Assembly: GCF_001296025.1 (NCBI RefSeq)
Contig: NZ_LJHV01000008.1
Coordinates: 620,001-684,000 of the forward strand
Direction: 5' to 3'
Length of the DNA stretch: 64,000 nt
From: Porphyrobacter sp. AAP60
Lineage (GTDB): Bacteria; Pseudomonadota; Alphaproteobacteria; Sphingomonadales; Sphingomonadaceae
Within the stretch, counting starts at the first letter, position 1; each line of letters opens with the position of its first letter. This document shows positions 1 through 8,255 of this stretch, in pieces. The position numbers and the translations under genes were made by a program. Below the pieces are notes generated by a model. It searched no databases. It had not been told where the DNA came from and saw only the letters and a list, made by a program, of their open reading frames with translations.

Positions 1-618
1 ATCAGCCACCGCAACGCCGTAACGCTGGTTTGACAATGCCACGCGGGTGCGGTTGTTCTGGGCATCCAGCGCCACCCAATGGGTCAGCTGGAGGCCGCCG
101 GGTGCCGCCGCGTTGCGCACGAAGATCATGTTGATCATCCCGAATTCGGGCTTCTTGGGATCGCGCACTTCAACGCTCAGCACATCGGGATTGCCGGTCG
201 GCACCATCTTGCCGAACCGCTTCACATCCTTCTGCGGATCGAACAGCGCGCCCAGCGGCGAATTGCCGATCGGCCAGCGTTCGACCTGGTTGACCTCGTA
301 ATCGATCATGTAGAGCGACTTGCCGTTCGAAATGACGAGGAAATCGGCATCCTTGCCGTAATCGAAGCGGATCTTGCCAGGACGCTTCAGCGTCATCACA
401 CCGCGGATGGTGTTCCCCATCCGGTCGGTCTGGTTGAAATCGGCCTGCATCGTGCTGATTTCGCGCAATGCACCGACCACGCGGTCAAGATCGCCAGCCG
501 ACTGTGCAGCGAGCGGCGCGGTGACGGATGCGGGCGCGCCGGGAACGAGGCCAAGCGCAAGCGCGCCGGCACCAAGGCCGAGCAACGCTGCGCGAAACGG
601 GATGTGGAGGTTTTTCAT
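1..618 (-). CDS. lolA: Outer-membrane lipoprotein carrier protein LolA (C-terminus cut by window edge)
   Basis: Periplasmic chaperone that carries lipoproteins from the LolCDE complex to the outer membrane. About 206 codons are visible from the ATG at 618 and run off the left edge without a stop. A signal peptide covers roughly residues 1-38. The mature part opens with a helix and then LolA-type text: MQADFNQTDRMGNTIRGVM, then RPGKIRFDYGKD and a strand ending in SLYMIDYEVNQVERWPIG. A typical LolA is 200-230 residues, so little is missing. It lies downstream of rpmG on the same strand with an 84-bp gap. LolA family assignment is by sequence pattern. Confidence 0.85.
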   Translation of the reverse strand, partial: MKNLHIPFRAALLGLGAGALALGLVPGAPASVTAPLAAQSAGDLDRVVGALREISTMQADFNQTDRMGNTIRGVMTLKRPGKIRFDYGKDADFLVISNGKSLYMIDYEVNQVERWPIGNSPLGALFDPQKDVKRFGKMVPTGNPDVLSVEVRDPKKPEFGMINMIFVRNAAAPGGLQLTHWVALDAQNNRTRVALSNQRYGVAVAD

Positions 619-663
619 GCCGGGCGGACTAATGCCGCCGGCTTGAACTGTCGATGAATTATC

Positions 664-690
664 GCGCCCGCCCTTATACATCAGGGGCGC
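664..690 (-). terminator. Weak hairpin after rpmG
   Basis: GCGCCC at 664-669 pairs with GGGCGC at 685-690 across a 15-nt loop, 13 bp past the rpmG stop. There is no clear T-run, so this could be a weak terminator or a processing hairpin ahead of lolA. Confidence 0.3.
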
Positions 691-702
691 GGCAAGCCGA
701 TC

Positions 703-870
703 TTACTTGATCTTGGCTTCCTTGAATTCAACGTGCTTGCGCGCCACCGGGTCATACTTGCGGAAGCTCATCTTCTCGGTGATGTTGCGCGGGTTCTTCT
801 TGGTCACGTAGAAGAAGCCGGTGCCCTCGCTCGAGACGAGGCGGATCTTGACGGTGGTTGGCTTCGCCAT
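703..870 (-). CDS. rpmG: 50S ribosomal protein L33
   Basis: Small protein of the large ribosomal subunit, 55 residues, the normal bacterial length. The start [14 protein letters not shown] and the middle [12 protein letters not shown] are the classic L33 pattern. The reading frame extends further upstream, but the L33 homology begins exactly at the ATG at 870, which follows the Shine-Dalgarno-like AGGAACC. It has no Cys pair (CxxC), so it is the zinc-free type of L33. Confidence 0.96.
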   Translation of the reverse strand: MAKPTTVKIRLVSSEGTGFFYVTKKNPRNITEKMSFRKYDPVARKHVEFKEAKIK

Positions 871-1023
871 GGCGGGTTCCTGTAAACTGGGTGGCCCGGC
901 GAATTGCTGCACGCAGGGCTGAAAAAGCAAATAGCGGCGCGCCCGGAAGGCCCGGCACACCGCCACATGGGCGCGCCATTCGCCGATTCACGGGGAAAAG
1001 TCAAGGCGGGTTGCGCCCGCGCC

Positions 1024-1452
1024 TTACCAGTCCGAACTGCTGGGCCGCCCGCGATTGGCCTTCACCGCGCCGCGCACCTTCTTGGTCTTCAGCCGCGCAG
1101 TCTTGCCGATGCGGTTGAGCCGTGTTTTGGCGCGCCGCTTGGGCACGGTCTGCGCCTCTTCCAGCAGCGCGGTCAGCTTGACACGGGCATCGGCGCGGTT
1201 GGCTTCCTGCGTGCGGTGCGCCTTTGAATTGATGATGAGATCACCGTTCCCCGCCAGTTTCGATCCCGCCAGCGTGCGCAGCCGTGCAAATACCGGCGGG
1301 GACAGGCGCAGGGCGTAGATATTCACCCGCAGCTCAACTTCGGTGGCGACCTTGTTGGCGTTCTGGCCGCCGGGGCCGGAACCAGCGAGGAAGCTTTCCT
1401 CTGCCAGACGCACCGCGCGCGCTGCTAACGGTTCGGGCGCGTCGTCATCCAT
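1024..1452 (-). CDS. arfB: Alternative ribosome-rescue factor ArfB-type peptidyl-tRNA hydrolase
   Basis: Releases the nascent chain from ribosomes stalled without a stop codon. The 142-residue product carries the catalytic GGQ at residues 28-30 in SGPGGQNANKVATEVEL, the release-factor-like domain-3 signature of ArfB/YaeJ. The C-terminus is rich in Lys and Arg (KRRAKTRLNRIGKTARLKTKK), as expected for the tail that sits in the empty mRNA channel. The ATG at 1452 overlaps the end of the upstream pseudouridine synthase gene by 8 bp, so translation is probably coupled. Family length is about 140 residues, so the gene is complete. Confidence 0.9.
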   Translation of the reverse strand: MDDDAPEPLAARAVRLAEESFLAGSGPGGQNANKVATEVELRVNIYALRLSPPVFARLRTLAGSKLAGNGDLIINSKAHRTQEANRADARVKLTALLEEAQTVPKRRAKTRLNRIGKTARLKTKKVRGAVKANRGRPSSSDW

Positions 1453-2104
1453 CCATCGCCCCCAGCGCGGCGAAATCGGCTGGCAAGCGCGCGCGGGCTT
1501 TGATCGCGGGTTTACCGGAGCGGGTGACCGTGAGCGATTCGGCGTGGAGCATGGTGCGCTTCGCACCCGCCACCGATCCCGCGCCATAGACCGGATCACC
1601 CAGCAAAGGCGCACCCAAGCCTTTAAGCGCGTGCACCCGCAACTGGTGCGTGCGGCCGGTTTCAGGCCGGAAGCGAATCAGGCTGTGCGGCCCCAGTTCC
1701 TGCACCAGTTCCCAGTGCGAGATGGCAGGCTTGCCCTTCTTGGCGGCGATCATGCGCCAGCCTTTTTCGGCGGAGCTGATCTTGGCGAGCGACAATTCGA
1801 TCGTGCCGCTCGCCTCCGGCGGGTGCCCGGCGAGGATCGCGAGGTAGGTCTTGCCCACCAGCCGTTCCTCGAACGCCTTGTTGAACCGGGCCAGCGCCTT
1901 GGGATTGCGGGCGAGCAGCAGGCAGCCCGATGTGTCGGTGTCCAGCCGGTGAACCGCCACGGGCGGGCGCTGGAAGCCCAGCTTCAGCTGTTCGAGATGA
2001 TCGTCGAGACATGCGCCGCCCTTGCGCGGCCGGTCGACTGAAAGGCCCGCGGGCTTGTCGATCACCAGTGCTTCGCCGTCTTCGTAAAGGATTGTAATGT
2101 TCAT
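1445..2104 (-). CDS. RluA-family RNA pseudouridine synthase
   Basis: Isomerises uridine to pseudouridine in rRNA or tRNA. The 219-residue protein is the short, single-domain form with no S4 domain. The catalytic motif HRLDTDTSG spans residues 52-60, with Asp55 as the expected catalytic residue. RFRPETGRTHQLRVH further on is the second family signature. Its ATG overlaps the stop of pabBC by four bases (ATGA), so it is probably translated by coupling. Which RNA position it modifies cannot be read from the sequence. Confidence 0.92.
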   Translation of the reverse strand: MNITILYEDGEALVIDKPAGLSVDRPRKGGACLDDHLEQLKLGFQRPPVAVHRLDTDTSGCLLLARNPKALARFNKAFEERLVGKTYLAILAGHPPEASGTIELSLAKISSAEKGWRMIAAKKGKPAISHWELVQELGPHSLIRFRPETGRTHQLRVHALKGLGAPLLGDPVYGAGSVAGAKRTMLHAESLTVTRSGKPAIKARARLPADFAALGAMDG

Positions 2105-3918
2105 ATAAGTTCTGCCCGCATCAGTCCGCGCAGGGCATTGCCGAGCCAGAAACCGTGTTGAAGATCATCGAGAGTAAGGTCTGCCTCGCGCGCTTTTCCG
2201 CCTCCGAGCAGGTGTTCGCGCAGCACGCCGGGCAGCAGGCCCAGCGTGACGGGCGGGGTCAGCAATATGCCGCCGGGCGCTTCGGCGAAGACGCAGGTGA
2301 AGCTGCCCTCGGTCACCAGCCCGTCTGCCCGCACCAGCAGGGCCTCGTCCGCGCCGAAGCTGCGCGCCGCGGCGAGCGCGTCTTCGTAAAAGCCGCGATC
2401 CGATGTCTTGTGCGCCAGTCGCCAGTCGGACGGGTCGAGCGGATTGGGCAGCGCCGCGACTTTCACCGGCTCGCCCAAAGGCGCGGGCAGCGGCGCGGTT
2501 TCGAGCGCGCTTGCTCCGCTGCGAGCGACCAGCAGCCGCACCCGCGCAGGCGCATCGAGCTCGAAACACAAGGCCTGGATCTGGTTGCGCACCGCGTGCC
2601 GATCAAAGGCGAAACCCAGCGCCGCCGCGCTCGCCTTCATCCGCGCAAGGTGCCCTTCGAGCAGCGCGATGCCGCTATCGGGCGTGAACTTCATCGTTTC
2701 GATCAGGTCGCATTGCGGTGCAGCCAGATCCGGCGCGGCGCGGCGCAAAAAGCCCGCCTTGACCTCGCATTCGCGCCGTTCGGACAGCGGATCGCTATCC
2801 GCCACAATCGCCGATCCGATGCCGAGCACCGCTGACCCTTGCCCGTTTTCGATGGGGGTGAGGCGCAAGGTGCGGATCGCAACATTGAACGCCGCGTTGC
2901 CATCAGCATCAATCCGGCCAATCGCGCCGCAGTAAGGCCCGCGCGCGTGACGCTCTGCCGAAGCGAGCAATTCCATCGCCCGGATCTTGGGCGCGCCGGT
3001 GATCGAACCGCACGGGAACAGCGCCCGCACCAGATCCATCGCGCCCTTGCCGGGGCTGAGCCGCGCGCGCACGGTCGAGACCATCTGGTGCACCGTGGGG
3101 TAGGTTTCGACCGCGAAGGGCGCGTCCACCGCCACGCTGCCCGCCTCGGCCACGCGGGCCAGATCATTGCGCATCAGATCGACGATCATCAGGTTTTCGG
3201 CGCGGTCTTTGACTGAAGTGGCAAGGTCTTGCGCCAATGCGCGATCGGCCACAGGATCGGGGCTGCGCGGACGCGTGCCCTTCATCGGTTTGACCTTGGC
3301 TTCGGCCCCGGCGACGGCGAAAAACAGCTCGGGCGAAAGGCTCAGCAGCCAGTGCGAGCCATCGAAGATCAGCCCGCCATAACCGGCATCGGCGGCGGGG
3401 CGCAGCGCGGCATAAAGCCCCACCGGATCGCCGCGGTACGATCCGGCGAGTGGATAGGTGAGGTTGGCCTGATAGATATCGCCCGCGTGGATCGCCTCGC
3501 GCATTGCGGCGAACGCCCGTGTGTAGCCCCCCGGCGACAATTGCGGCGCCATCGGGCCAAGCGTGCCCGGCCCCTCTGCCCGCGCGGCCAGCCATGCGGG
3601 CACATCGGCAGCCGCAATCCGCTGTGGCGCGGCGCCGAACAGGCCGAGCCACACCAGCGGCCCCGCCGCGCCTGATCGTCCTGCGGCCAAGCCCGCCAGC
3701 TTCGGTTCGAGCGCCAGTCCGGCTTCGTAAGCAATATAGCCTGCCAGCGATCCGCCGCTTGCCACCCGCGCTGCCTCTGCTGCGGCCAGCACGCCATCGA
3801 CCTGATCCGGCCGATGCGCGACGAACACCGCCTGCGGCGCTTCGTACAGCAGCGCATCCGCCGCCGCCGTTCCGGCGCGGGCGTCATCGAGCAGGACGAA
3901 TGGCACTGGCTGACCCAT
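2101..3918 (-). CDS. pabBC: Bifunctional aminodeoxychorismate synthase component I / aminodeoxychorismate lyase (PabB-PabC)
   Basis: Makes p-aminobenzoate for folate from chorismate. The 605-residue protein has an N-terminal chorismate-binding PabB domain (about 1-380) and a C-terminal class IV aminotransferase-fold PabC lyase (about 385-605). PMKGT at residues 211-215 has the Lys213 that marks PabB rather than anthranilate synthase; GSITGAPKIRAMELL follows later. The lyase part shows HKTSDRGFYEDAL with the likely PLP lysine, and LVTEGSFTCVF. The start at 3918 follows an AAGGAT-type site. The glutamine amidotransferase subunit PabA is not in this window. The HerA-like gene diverges from it. 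Confidence 0.93.
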   Translation of the reverse strand: MGQPVPFVLLDDARAGTAAADALLYEAPQAVFVAHRPDQVDGVLAAAEAARVASGGSLAGYIAYEAGLALEPKLAGLAAGRSGAAGPLVWLGLFGAAPQRIAAADVPAWLAARAEGPGTLGPMAPQLSPGGYTRAFAAMREAIHAGDIYQANLTYPLAGSYRGDPVGLYAALRPAADAGYGGLIFDGSHWLLSLSPELFFAVAGAEAKVKPMKGTRPRSPDPVADRALAQDLATSVKDRAENLMIVDLMRNDLARVAEAGSVAVDAPFAVETYPTVHQMVSTVRARLSPGKGAMDLVRALFPCGSITGAPKIRAMELLASAERHARGPYCGAIGRIDADGNAAFNVAIRTLRLTPIENGQGSAVLGIGSAIVADSDPLSERRECEVKAGFLRRAAPDLAAPQCDLIETMKFTPDSGIALLEGHLARMKASAAALGFAFDRHAVRNQIQALCFELDAPARVRLLVARSGASALETAPLPAPLGEPVKVAALPNPLDPSDWRLAHKTSDRGFYEDALAAARSFGADEALLVRADGLVTEGSFTCVFAEAPGGILLTPPVTLGLLPGVLREHLLGGGKAREADLTLDDLQHGFWLGNALRGLMRAELI

Positions 3919-4036
3919 GGGCCGATCCTTAGCCCAATTCGCCGCCAAGTCGAGAACTTGACCGCCGCCGCGTGCCCCTGCATTCAGGCGCGGAACGGTG
4001 ACTACGGGGCCAAAACGGGGCCAAAGCGGGGGGCGC

Positions 4037-5626
4037 ATGATGACGGAAATGGCGGGCGATATCTATCTGGGTCTGGGGGCAGACGGGTCGCGGCAGGCGC
4101 TCGCGCTTAGCCGGTCGAACCGTCACGGGCTGATCGCAGGGGCGACCGGCACCGGCAAGACAGTGACCCTGCAAGGCATTGCCGAAAGCTTTTCTGCCGC
4201 CGGTGTTCCGGTGTTCGTTGCCGATGTGAAGGGCGACCTTTCAGGCATCGCAATGGCCGGATCGTCCACTTTCAAGCACGCCGCCAGCCTTGAGGCGCGG
4301 GCCAAGGAACTGGGCATCACCGATTATGCCTATACCGATAATCCCGTGATTTTCTGGGATCTGTTCGGCGAACAGGGCCACCCGATCCGCACCACTATCA
4401 GCGAAATGGGGCCGCTGCTGCTCGCCCGCCTGCTCGATCTCAACGAGACGCAGGAAGGCGTGTTGCAGATCATCTTCCGTTACGCTGACGAGAACGGCCT
4501 GCTGCTGCTCGATCTGGCCGATCTCACCGCGCTGCTGCAATGGGCGAACACCAACGCTGCCGAACTGTCGGGCAAATATGGCAATGTCACCAAGCCTTCG
4601 GTCGGTGCGATCCAGCGGCAATTGCTAAGCTTCGAAGCCCAGGGCGCGGAGCATTTCTTTGGCGAACCGGCGCTGGAGATCGACGATTTCCTGAAGGTGG
4701 ACGAACAGGGCCGCGGCTATGTCAACGTGCTGGCCGCCGACAAGCTGATGCGCAGCCCCAAACTTTACGCCACCTTCCTGCTGTGGCTGCTGGCCGAACT
4801 TTTCGAAAGCCTGCCCGAAGTGGGCGATCCGGAAAAGCCCAAGCTGGTGTTCTTCTTCGATGAAGCGCACCTGTTGTTCGATGATGCGCCCAAGGCCTTG
4901 CAGGACAAGATCGAACAGGTGGTGCGCCTGATCCGGTCCAAGGGGGTGGGCGTGTTCTTCGTCACCCAGAACCCGATCGACATTCCCGAGAAAGTCGCAG
5001 GCCAGCTTGGCAACCGGGTGCAGCACGCGCTGCGGGCTTTCACCCCGCGTGACCAGCGGGCAATCAAGGCAGCGGCAGAGACGTTCCGGATCAACCCCAA
5101 CCTTGATGTCGAAACCGCGATCACCGAGTTGAAAGTGGGCGAGGCGCTGGTGTCCACCCTTGATGAAAAGGGCGCGCCAACGGTGGTGGAGCGCACCCTG
5201 ATCAAGCCGCCGCGTTCGCGGCTGGGGCCGGTGACGCCGAAGGAACGCGCGATCATCCAGTCGATCAGCCCGCTCGAAGGCAAGTATGATACCCGCATCA
5301 ACCGCGAGAGCGCCGAAGAAGTGCTCGCCGCCAAGGCCATCGATGCCGCCGCCACCGCCGAAGAAGTGGCTGAAATGGGCGAGGAGGAAGTCGGCAAACG
5401 GTCGCGCAAGAGCACCAGTCTTTGGGGCAAGGCAGTTTCGCGCGGAACGCAGGTTGCCTTGGGCGGGGCGGCGGGCGTGGCTGCGTCGAAGATGCTGGGC
5501 AAGAAAAGCCGGGCCAATCCGATCGCCTCGGGCGTCACCTCTGCCGCAGGGTCGATCGCCACCGATCTTGCCGGACCGATTGTGGGCCGGTTCGTGCGCA
5601 ACCTGATCGGCGGCCTGATGCGCTGA
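4037..5626 (+). CDS. HerA-like P-loop ATPase (DUF853 family)
   Basis: Cytoplasmic ATPase of the HerA/FtsK superfamily, 529 residues. Walker A GATGTGKT is at residues 35-42, Walker B is [13 protein letters not shown] near residue 270, and [14 protein letters not shown] follows as a sensor-like segment. The C-terminal about 100 residues are Ala/Gly-rich. DUF853 proteins are widespread in proteobacteria; their role is not settled, though a DNA-related motor is plausible. Two ATGs are adjacent (4037 and 4040) behind a purine-rich AGCGGGGGG site; an upstream in-frame start at 3998 lacks such a site. The gene diverges from pabBC and is followed by parS 15 bp after its stop. Confidence 0.85.
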   Translation: MMTEMAGDIYLGLGADGSRQALALSRSNRHGLIAGATGTGKTVTLQGIAESFSAAGVPVFVADVKGDLSGIAMAGSSTFKHAASLEARAKELGITDYAYTDNPVIFWDLFGEQGHPIRTTISEMGPLLLARLLDLNETQEGVLQIIFRYADENGLLLLDLADLTALLQWANTNAAELSGKYGNVTKPSVGAIQRQLLSFEAQGAEHFFGEPALEIDDFLKVDEQGRGYVNVLAADKLMRSPKLYATFLLWLLAELFESLPEVGDPEKPKLVFFFDEAHLLFDDAPKALQDKIEQVVRLIRSKGVGVFFVTQNPIDIPEKVAGQLGNRVQHALRAFTPRDQRAIKAAAETFRINPNLDVETAITELKVGEALVSTLDEKGAPTVVERTLIKPPRSRLGPVTPKERAIIQSISPLEGKYDTRINRESAEEVLAAKAIDAAATAEEVAEMGEEEVGKRSRKSTSLWGKAVSRGTQVALGGAAGVAASKMLGKKSRANPIASGVTSAAGSIATDLAGPIVGRFVRNLIGGLMR

Positions 5627-5640
5627 TGTCTGCCCGCCAA

Positions 5641-5668
5641 CTGCAATGTTTCACGTGAAACATTGCAG
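5641..5668. promoter_or_regulatory. parS: parS centromere-like site (ParB-binding)
   Basis: A perfect 28-bp palindrome whose left arm is CTGCAATGTTTCAC. Its core at 5647-5662, TGTTTCACGTGAAACA, is identical to the canonical bacterial parS 16-mer. ParB binds such sites near the replication origin and loads CTP-dependent clamps and condensin for chromosome segregation. It lies between the HerA-like gene and the cupin gene, whose 3' ends converge on it. parA and parB themselves are not in the window. Confidence 0.92.
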
Positions 5669-5744
5669 CGCGGCGCAGCAAGACGGCAGCAAGCGGGGGC
5701 AAGCGAGGGTCTAACCGGGGTCTAAGCCGCGTCTTGCGCGGGCC

Positions 5745-6140
5745 TTAGCGCGGGCGGTGGGTGGTGCCTTCGCCAGCGGTGATGAAAATCGCGGTCGCCG
5801 CTTCGGCCACATCGGCAGTGTGCCACACCCCCGGCGGATTGATCGCATACTCCCCCGCCGTGAGCGCCACGCTCTCGCGCCGCCCGTCCGGCCATTCCTG
5901 CACCAGCACCATCGCGCCCTGCGTGCAGATCACCACTTCCGCACCGGCGGGGTGCATTTCCCACGCGGCCCAATCTTCGGTGAAGGTGTATTGCGACACC
6001 AGCCGCCCCTCCGCGCCATCGGCAGCGGCCCGCGCGCCATAGGCTTCGTACCATTCCATCCCGGTGAAGGGCGGCAGCACCTCTGCCGCCGCCCCCAGTC
6101 CAAGGTGGATGAACCGTTCGTCCAGCCGGGGCGCGGTCAT
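5745..6140 (-). CDS. Cupin-domain protein
   Basis: Small single-domain beta-barrel protein of 131 residues. The cupin pattern is visible as WEMHPAGAEVVICTQGAMVL (first motif; His and Glu-type ligands) and GEYAINPPGVWHTADV (second motif ending in His). Function beyond a small cupin, often metal-dependent or sugar/sensor related, cannot be assigned. The ATG at 6140 overlaps the stop of the upstream VOC gene by four bases, so the two are co-translated. Confidence 0.8.
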   Translation of the reverse strand: MTAPRLDERFIHLGLGAAAEVLPPFTGMEWYEAYGARAAADGAEGRLVSQYTFTEDWAAWEMHPAGAEVVICTQGAMVLVQEWPDGRRESVALTAGEYAINPPGVWHTADVAEAATAIFITAGEGTTHRPR

Positions 6141-6526
6141 GCCGGAGTTTCGGCAGCGATCATGCAGAAGGCATTCAGTTTGTTGCCATCGGGATCGCGG
6201 AAATAGGCGGCGTAGAACCCGTCTTCGCCGCGCGGGCCGGGTGCGCCTTCGCACGAACCACCATGCGCCATCGCGATATCATAGACCGCGTGGACAGCTT
6301 CGGGCGCTTTCACTTCGAGCGCGACCATCACCCCGTTGCCGACCGTGGCGGCCTGCCCGTCAAACGGCAGGGTGGCCGCAATCCCCGGCGCGCCGCCCCA
6401 TTCGCCCCAGGCGATGAAGGCTTCGGTATCCATCATCCGCCCGAGGCCGAAATGCCCGGCCAATGCATCGTAAAACGCCGCCGCGCGCGGCAGATCATTG
6501 GTGCCCAAAGTGACGTAACCGATCAT
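6137..6526 (-). CDS. VOC-superfamily (glyoxalase/bleomycin-resistance-like) protein
   Basis: 129 residues, typical of a one-domain VOC protein. The opening IGYVTLGTNDLPRAAAFYDAL and the closing YFRDPDGNKLNAFC are the standard first and last strands of this fold. Members bind a divalent metal and act on small electrophiles or antibiotics; the substrate is unknown here. It is the first gene of a two-gene unit with the cupin gene, an arrangement that suggests a shared small-molecule role (inference). Confidence 0.85.
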   Translation of the reverse strand: MIGYVTLGTNDLPRAAAFYDALAGHFGLGRMMDTEAFIAWGEWGGAPGIAATLPFDGQAATVGNGVMVALEVKAPEAVHAVYDIAMAHGGSCEGAPGPRGEDGFYAAYFRDPDGNKLNAFCMIAAETPA

Positions 6527-6608
6527 GTGATTTCCTCCCGTAACTGTGCGACTCGCATGCAGAACAATACAGGAACAAAGTCACCCTCACAAGCGGGCAG
6601 GTGACGCC

Positions 6609-8225
6609 CTAAATGCCGCCCAGCTTGAGCACGGCGTCGGCCATGCCTTCGAACCCGCGCCTGATGCCGCTGCGCCCGGCGAGCGGGGCTTCCTCGATCA
6701 GCACCACGCCATCGCCCGCTTCCAGCCGGTCTTTCAGCAGCACTTCGCGCCCGAAGAAATAGGGCCAGAAGGTCTCGCTGCGGATCACCGCATAGGCCAG
6801 CCCGGCGGAAAAGCCGATCAACTGCCCTTCGCCCACGATCCGTCCGCGCGCCGCCGGTTCGATCCGCACCCCGCGCCCGCCTTTCACCACCAGCCGCGCC
6901 GGGCCGTGAAAGGCAAGGTAACGCCACTGCCAGGTCAGCAAAGCGGGCAGCGAGAAAATCCGCCAATGACTGGTTATGCGCAGCGGCTGGCCTGCGGACT
7001 GCACCACGCCTGCCAGCGCGCTGGGGCGCAGCACGCAGGCCGCGCCTTCCGGCACCGCCAGCACCGCCAGTTCGGCAAAGGGGTCTTTTACGGCGGAAAC
7101 CGTCACCCGCTCGCCCGCTCCGCGCACGGCGGTGAGGAACCGCATCCCGCTGGCAAAGCTGGTGAGCGGGTGGCCCCAATCCAGCAGCCAGCGGGTGCGT
7201 TTTGCGCCGGTGAGCGAGGAGGATTGCAGATAGTCCTGCCGCACCAGCGCCTCGTCATCCGGCCCCAGCGTGATGGTGGCCGACACCGCCGACTTTTCGT
7301 TGCCCGGCGTGGGCGGGGCGGTGCCAGCGGCGCCAAACCGCATCGGCGGCCAGCGCGCCGCCATCGGCGCAAGCACATGATAGGCGATCACACGGTAGGC
7401 GAACGGGATCAGCGTGGCGGCGATCAGCCAGGTAAACGCCTCGATCAGAATATCGCGCAAGGTTACGCGGCCCGCATCGCCGATCAGGTTTTCGGCCAAT
7501 GGCTCTGCTTGAACCGCAGCCAGCGCCGCCTGCGCTGCCGCCATCTGTTGGCGGGCGGCCAATGCCGCATCGCGGCGGGTTTGAAGGGTGTCGGCCAGCT
7601 CGCAGCTTTGCGCGGCGGCCTCTGCCAGTTCCGTGCGTTCCTGCCGGATGACCTCGCGCAGGCCCTGTTCGATCCGCCACTGCGCCTTGAATGCTTCCAA
7701 CCGCTGGCGTGCCGCGGCGCACCGCGTGCGCGCAGCGGTGATCGCGCCTGCCGTCGGCATGGTCGGGTTGGCGGCGAAAAACCCCTGCGCCTGTTCGATG
7801 CTCTTTCGCGGGGCTGCAATGCTGCCGAGCGCTGCCAATTCGCTTGTCATCGCGGCGATTTCGATGTCGGCCCGCGACCGGGCAATGATTTGCGAGGGGC
7901 GATAGGCGGAGAACCACCCCGATTCGGCAGCATCGCGCCGCTTTTCCGCCGCCTCCAGCGCCCGCTGGCGCTGTGCGATATGCTGTTCGAGCGTGCCGGA
8001 TGGCAAAGCCTTCGCTGCGGCCACGCGCTGCGGCAGCGCTTGCTGTTGCGCGGCGAACCCGGCCTGCAATTCGCCGGTGATTTCGGCGTAGCTGCGGTTC
8101 TCGCTATCGAGCAGCTGCATCATTTGTCCTGCGCCGGGCCATGCCAGCGCAAGGAATGCGGCCACGGCGACCAGCAGCGCATAGAGCAGCGCGCGGTTCC
8201 ACAACCAGTTCAGCAGACGGGTCAT
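6609..8225 (-). CDS. Unknown membrane-anchored coiled-coil protein
   Basis: 538 residues, not recognised as a whole. Residues about 8-30 form an N-terminal membrane helix (LYALLVAVAAFLALAWPG). Residues about 40-260 are Ala/Gln/Glu/Arg-rich and predicted helical or coiled-coil. A second membrane segment (FTWLIAATLIPFAYRVIAYHVL) is near residues 270-292. The C-terminal half is beta-rich, with LVVKGGRGVRIEPAARG and GEGQLIGFSAGLAYAV, faintly like the AIM24/TIGR00266 beta fold; this is a weak suggestion. It is immediately downstream of the aminopeptidase gene on the same strand (30-bp gap), so it may share its transcript. Confidence 0.75.
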   Translation of the reverse strand: MTRLLNWLWNRALLYALLVAVAAFLALAWPGAGQMMQLLDSENRSYAEITGELQAGFAAQQQALPQRVAAAKALPSGTLEQHIAQRQRALEAAEKRRDAAESGWFSAYRPSQIIARSRADIEIAAMTSELAALGSIAAPRKSIEQAQGFFAANPTMPTAGAITAARTRCAAARQRLEAFKAQWRIEQGLREVIRQERTELAEAAAQSCELADTLQTRRDAALAARQQMAAAQAALAAVQAEPLAENLIGDAGRVTLRDILIEAFTWLIAATLIPFAYRVIAYHVLAPMAARWPPMRFGAAGTAPPTPGNEKSAVSATITLGPDDEALVRQDYLQSSSLTGAKRTRWLLDWGHPLTSFASGMRFLTAVRGAGERVTVSAVKDPFAELAVLAVPEGAACVLRPSALAGVVQSAGQPLRITSHWRIFSLPALLTWQWRYLAFHGPARLVVKGGRGVRIEPAARGRIVGEGQLIGFSAGLAYAVIRSETFWPYFFGREVLLKDRLEAGDGVVLIEEAPLAGRSGIRRGFEGMADAVLKLGGI

Positions 8226-8255
8226 TCCTTTGGGATAGCCGCCGCGCAGCCTGAC

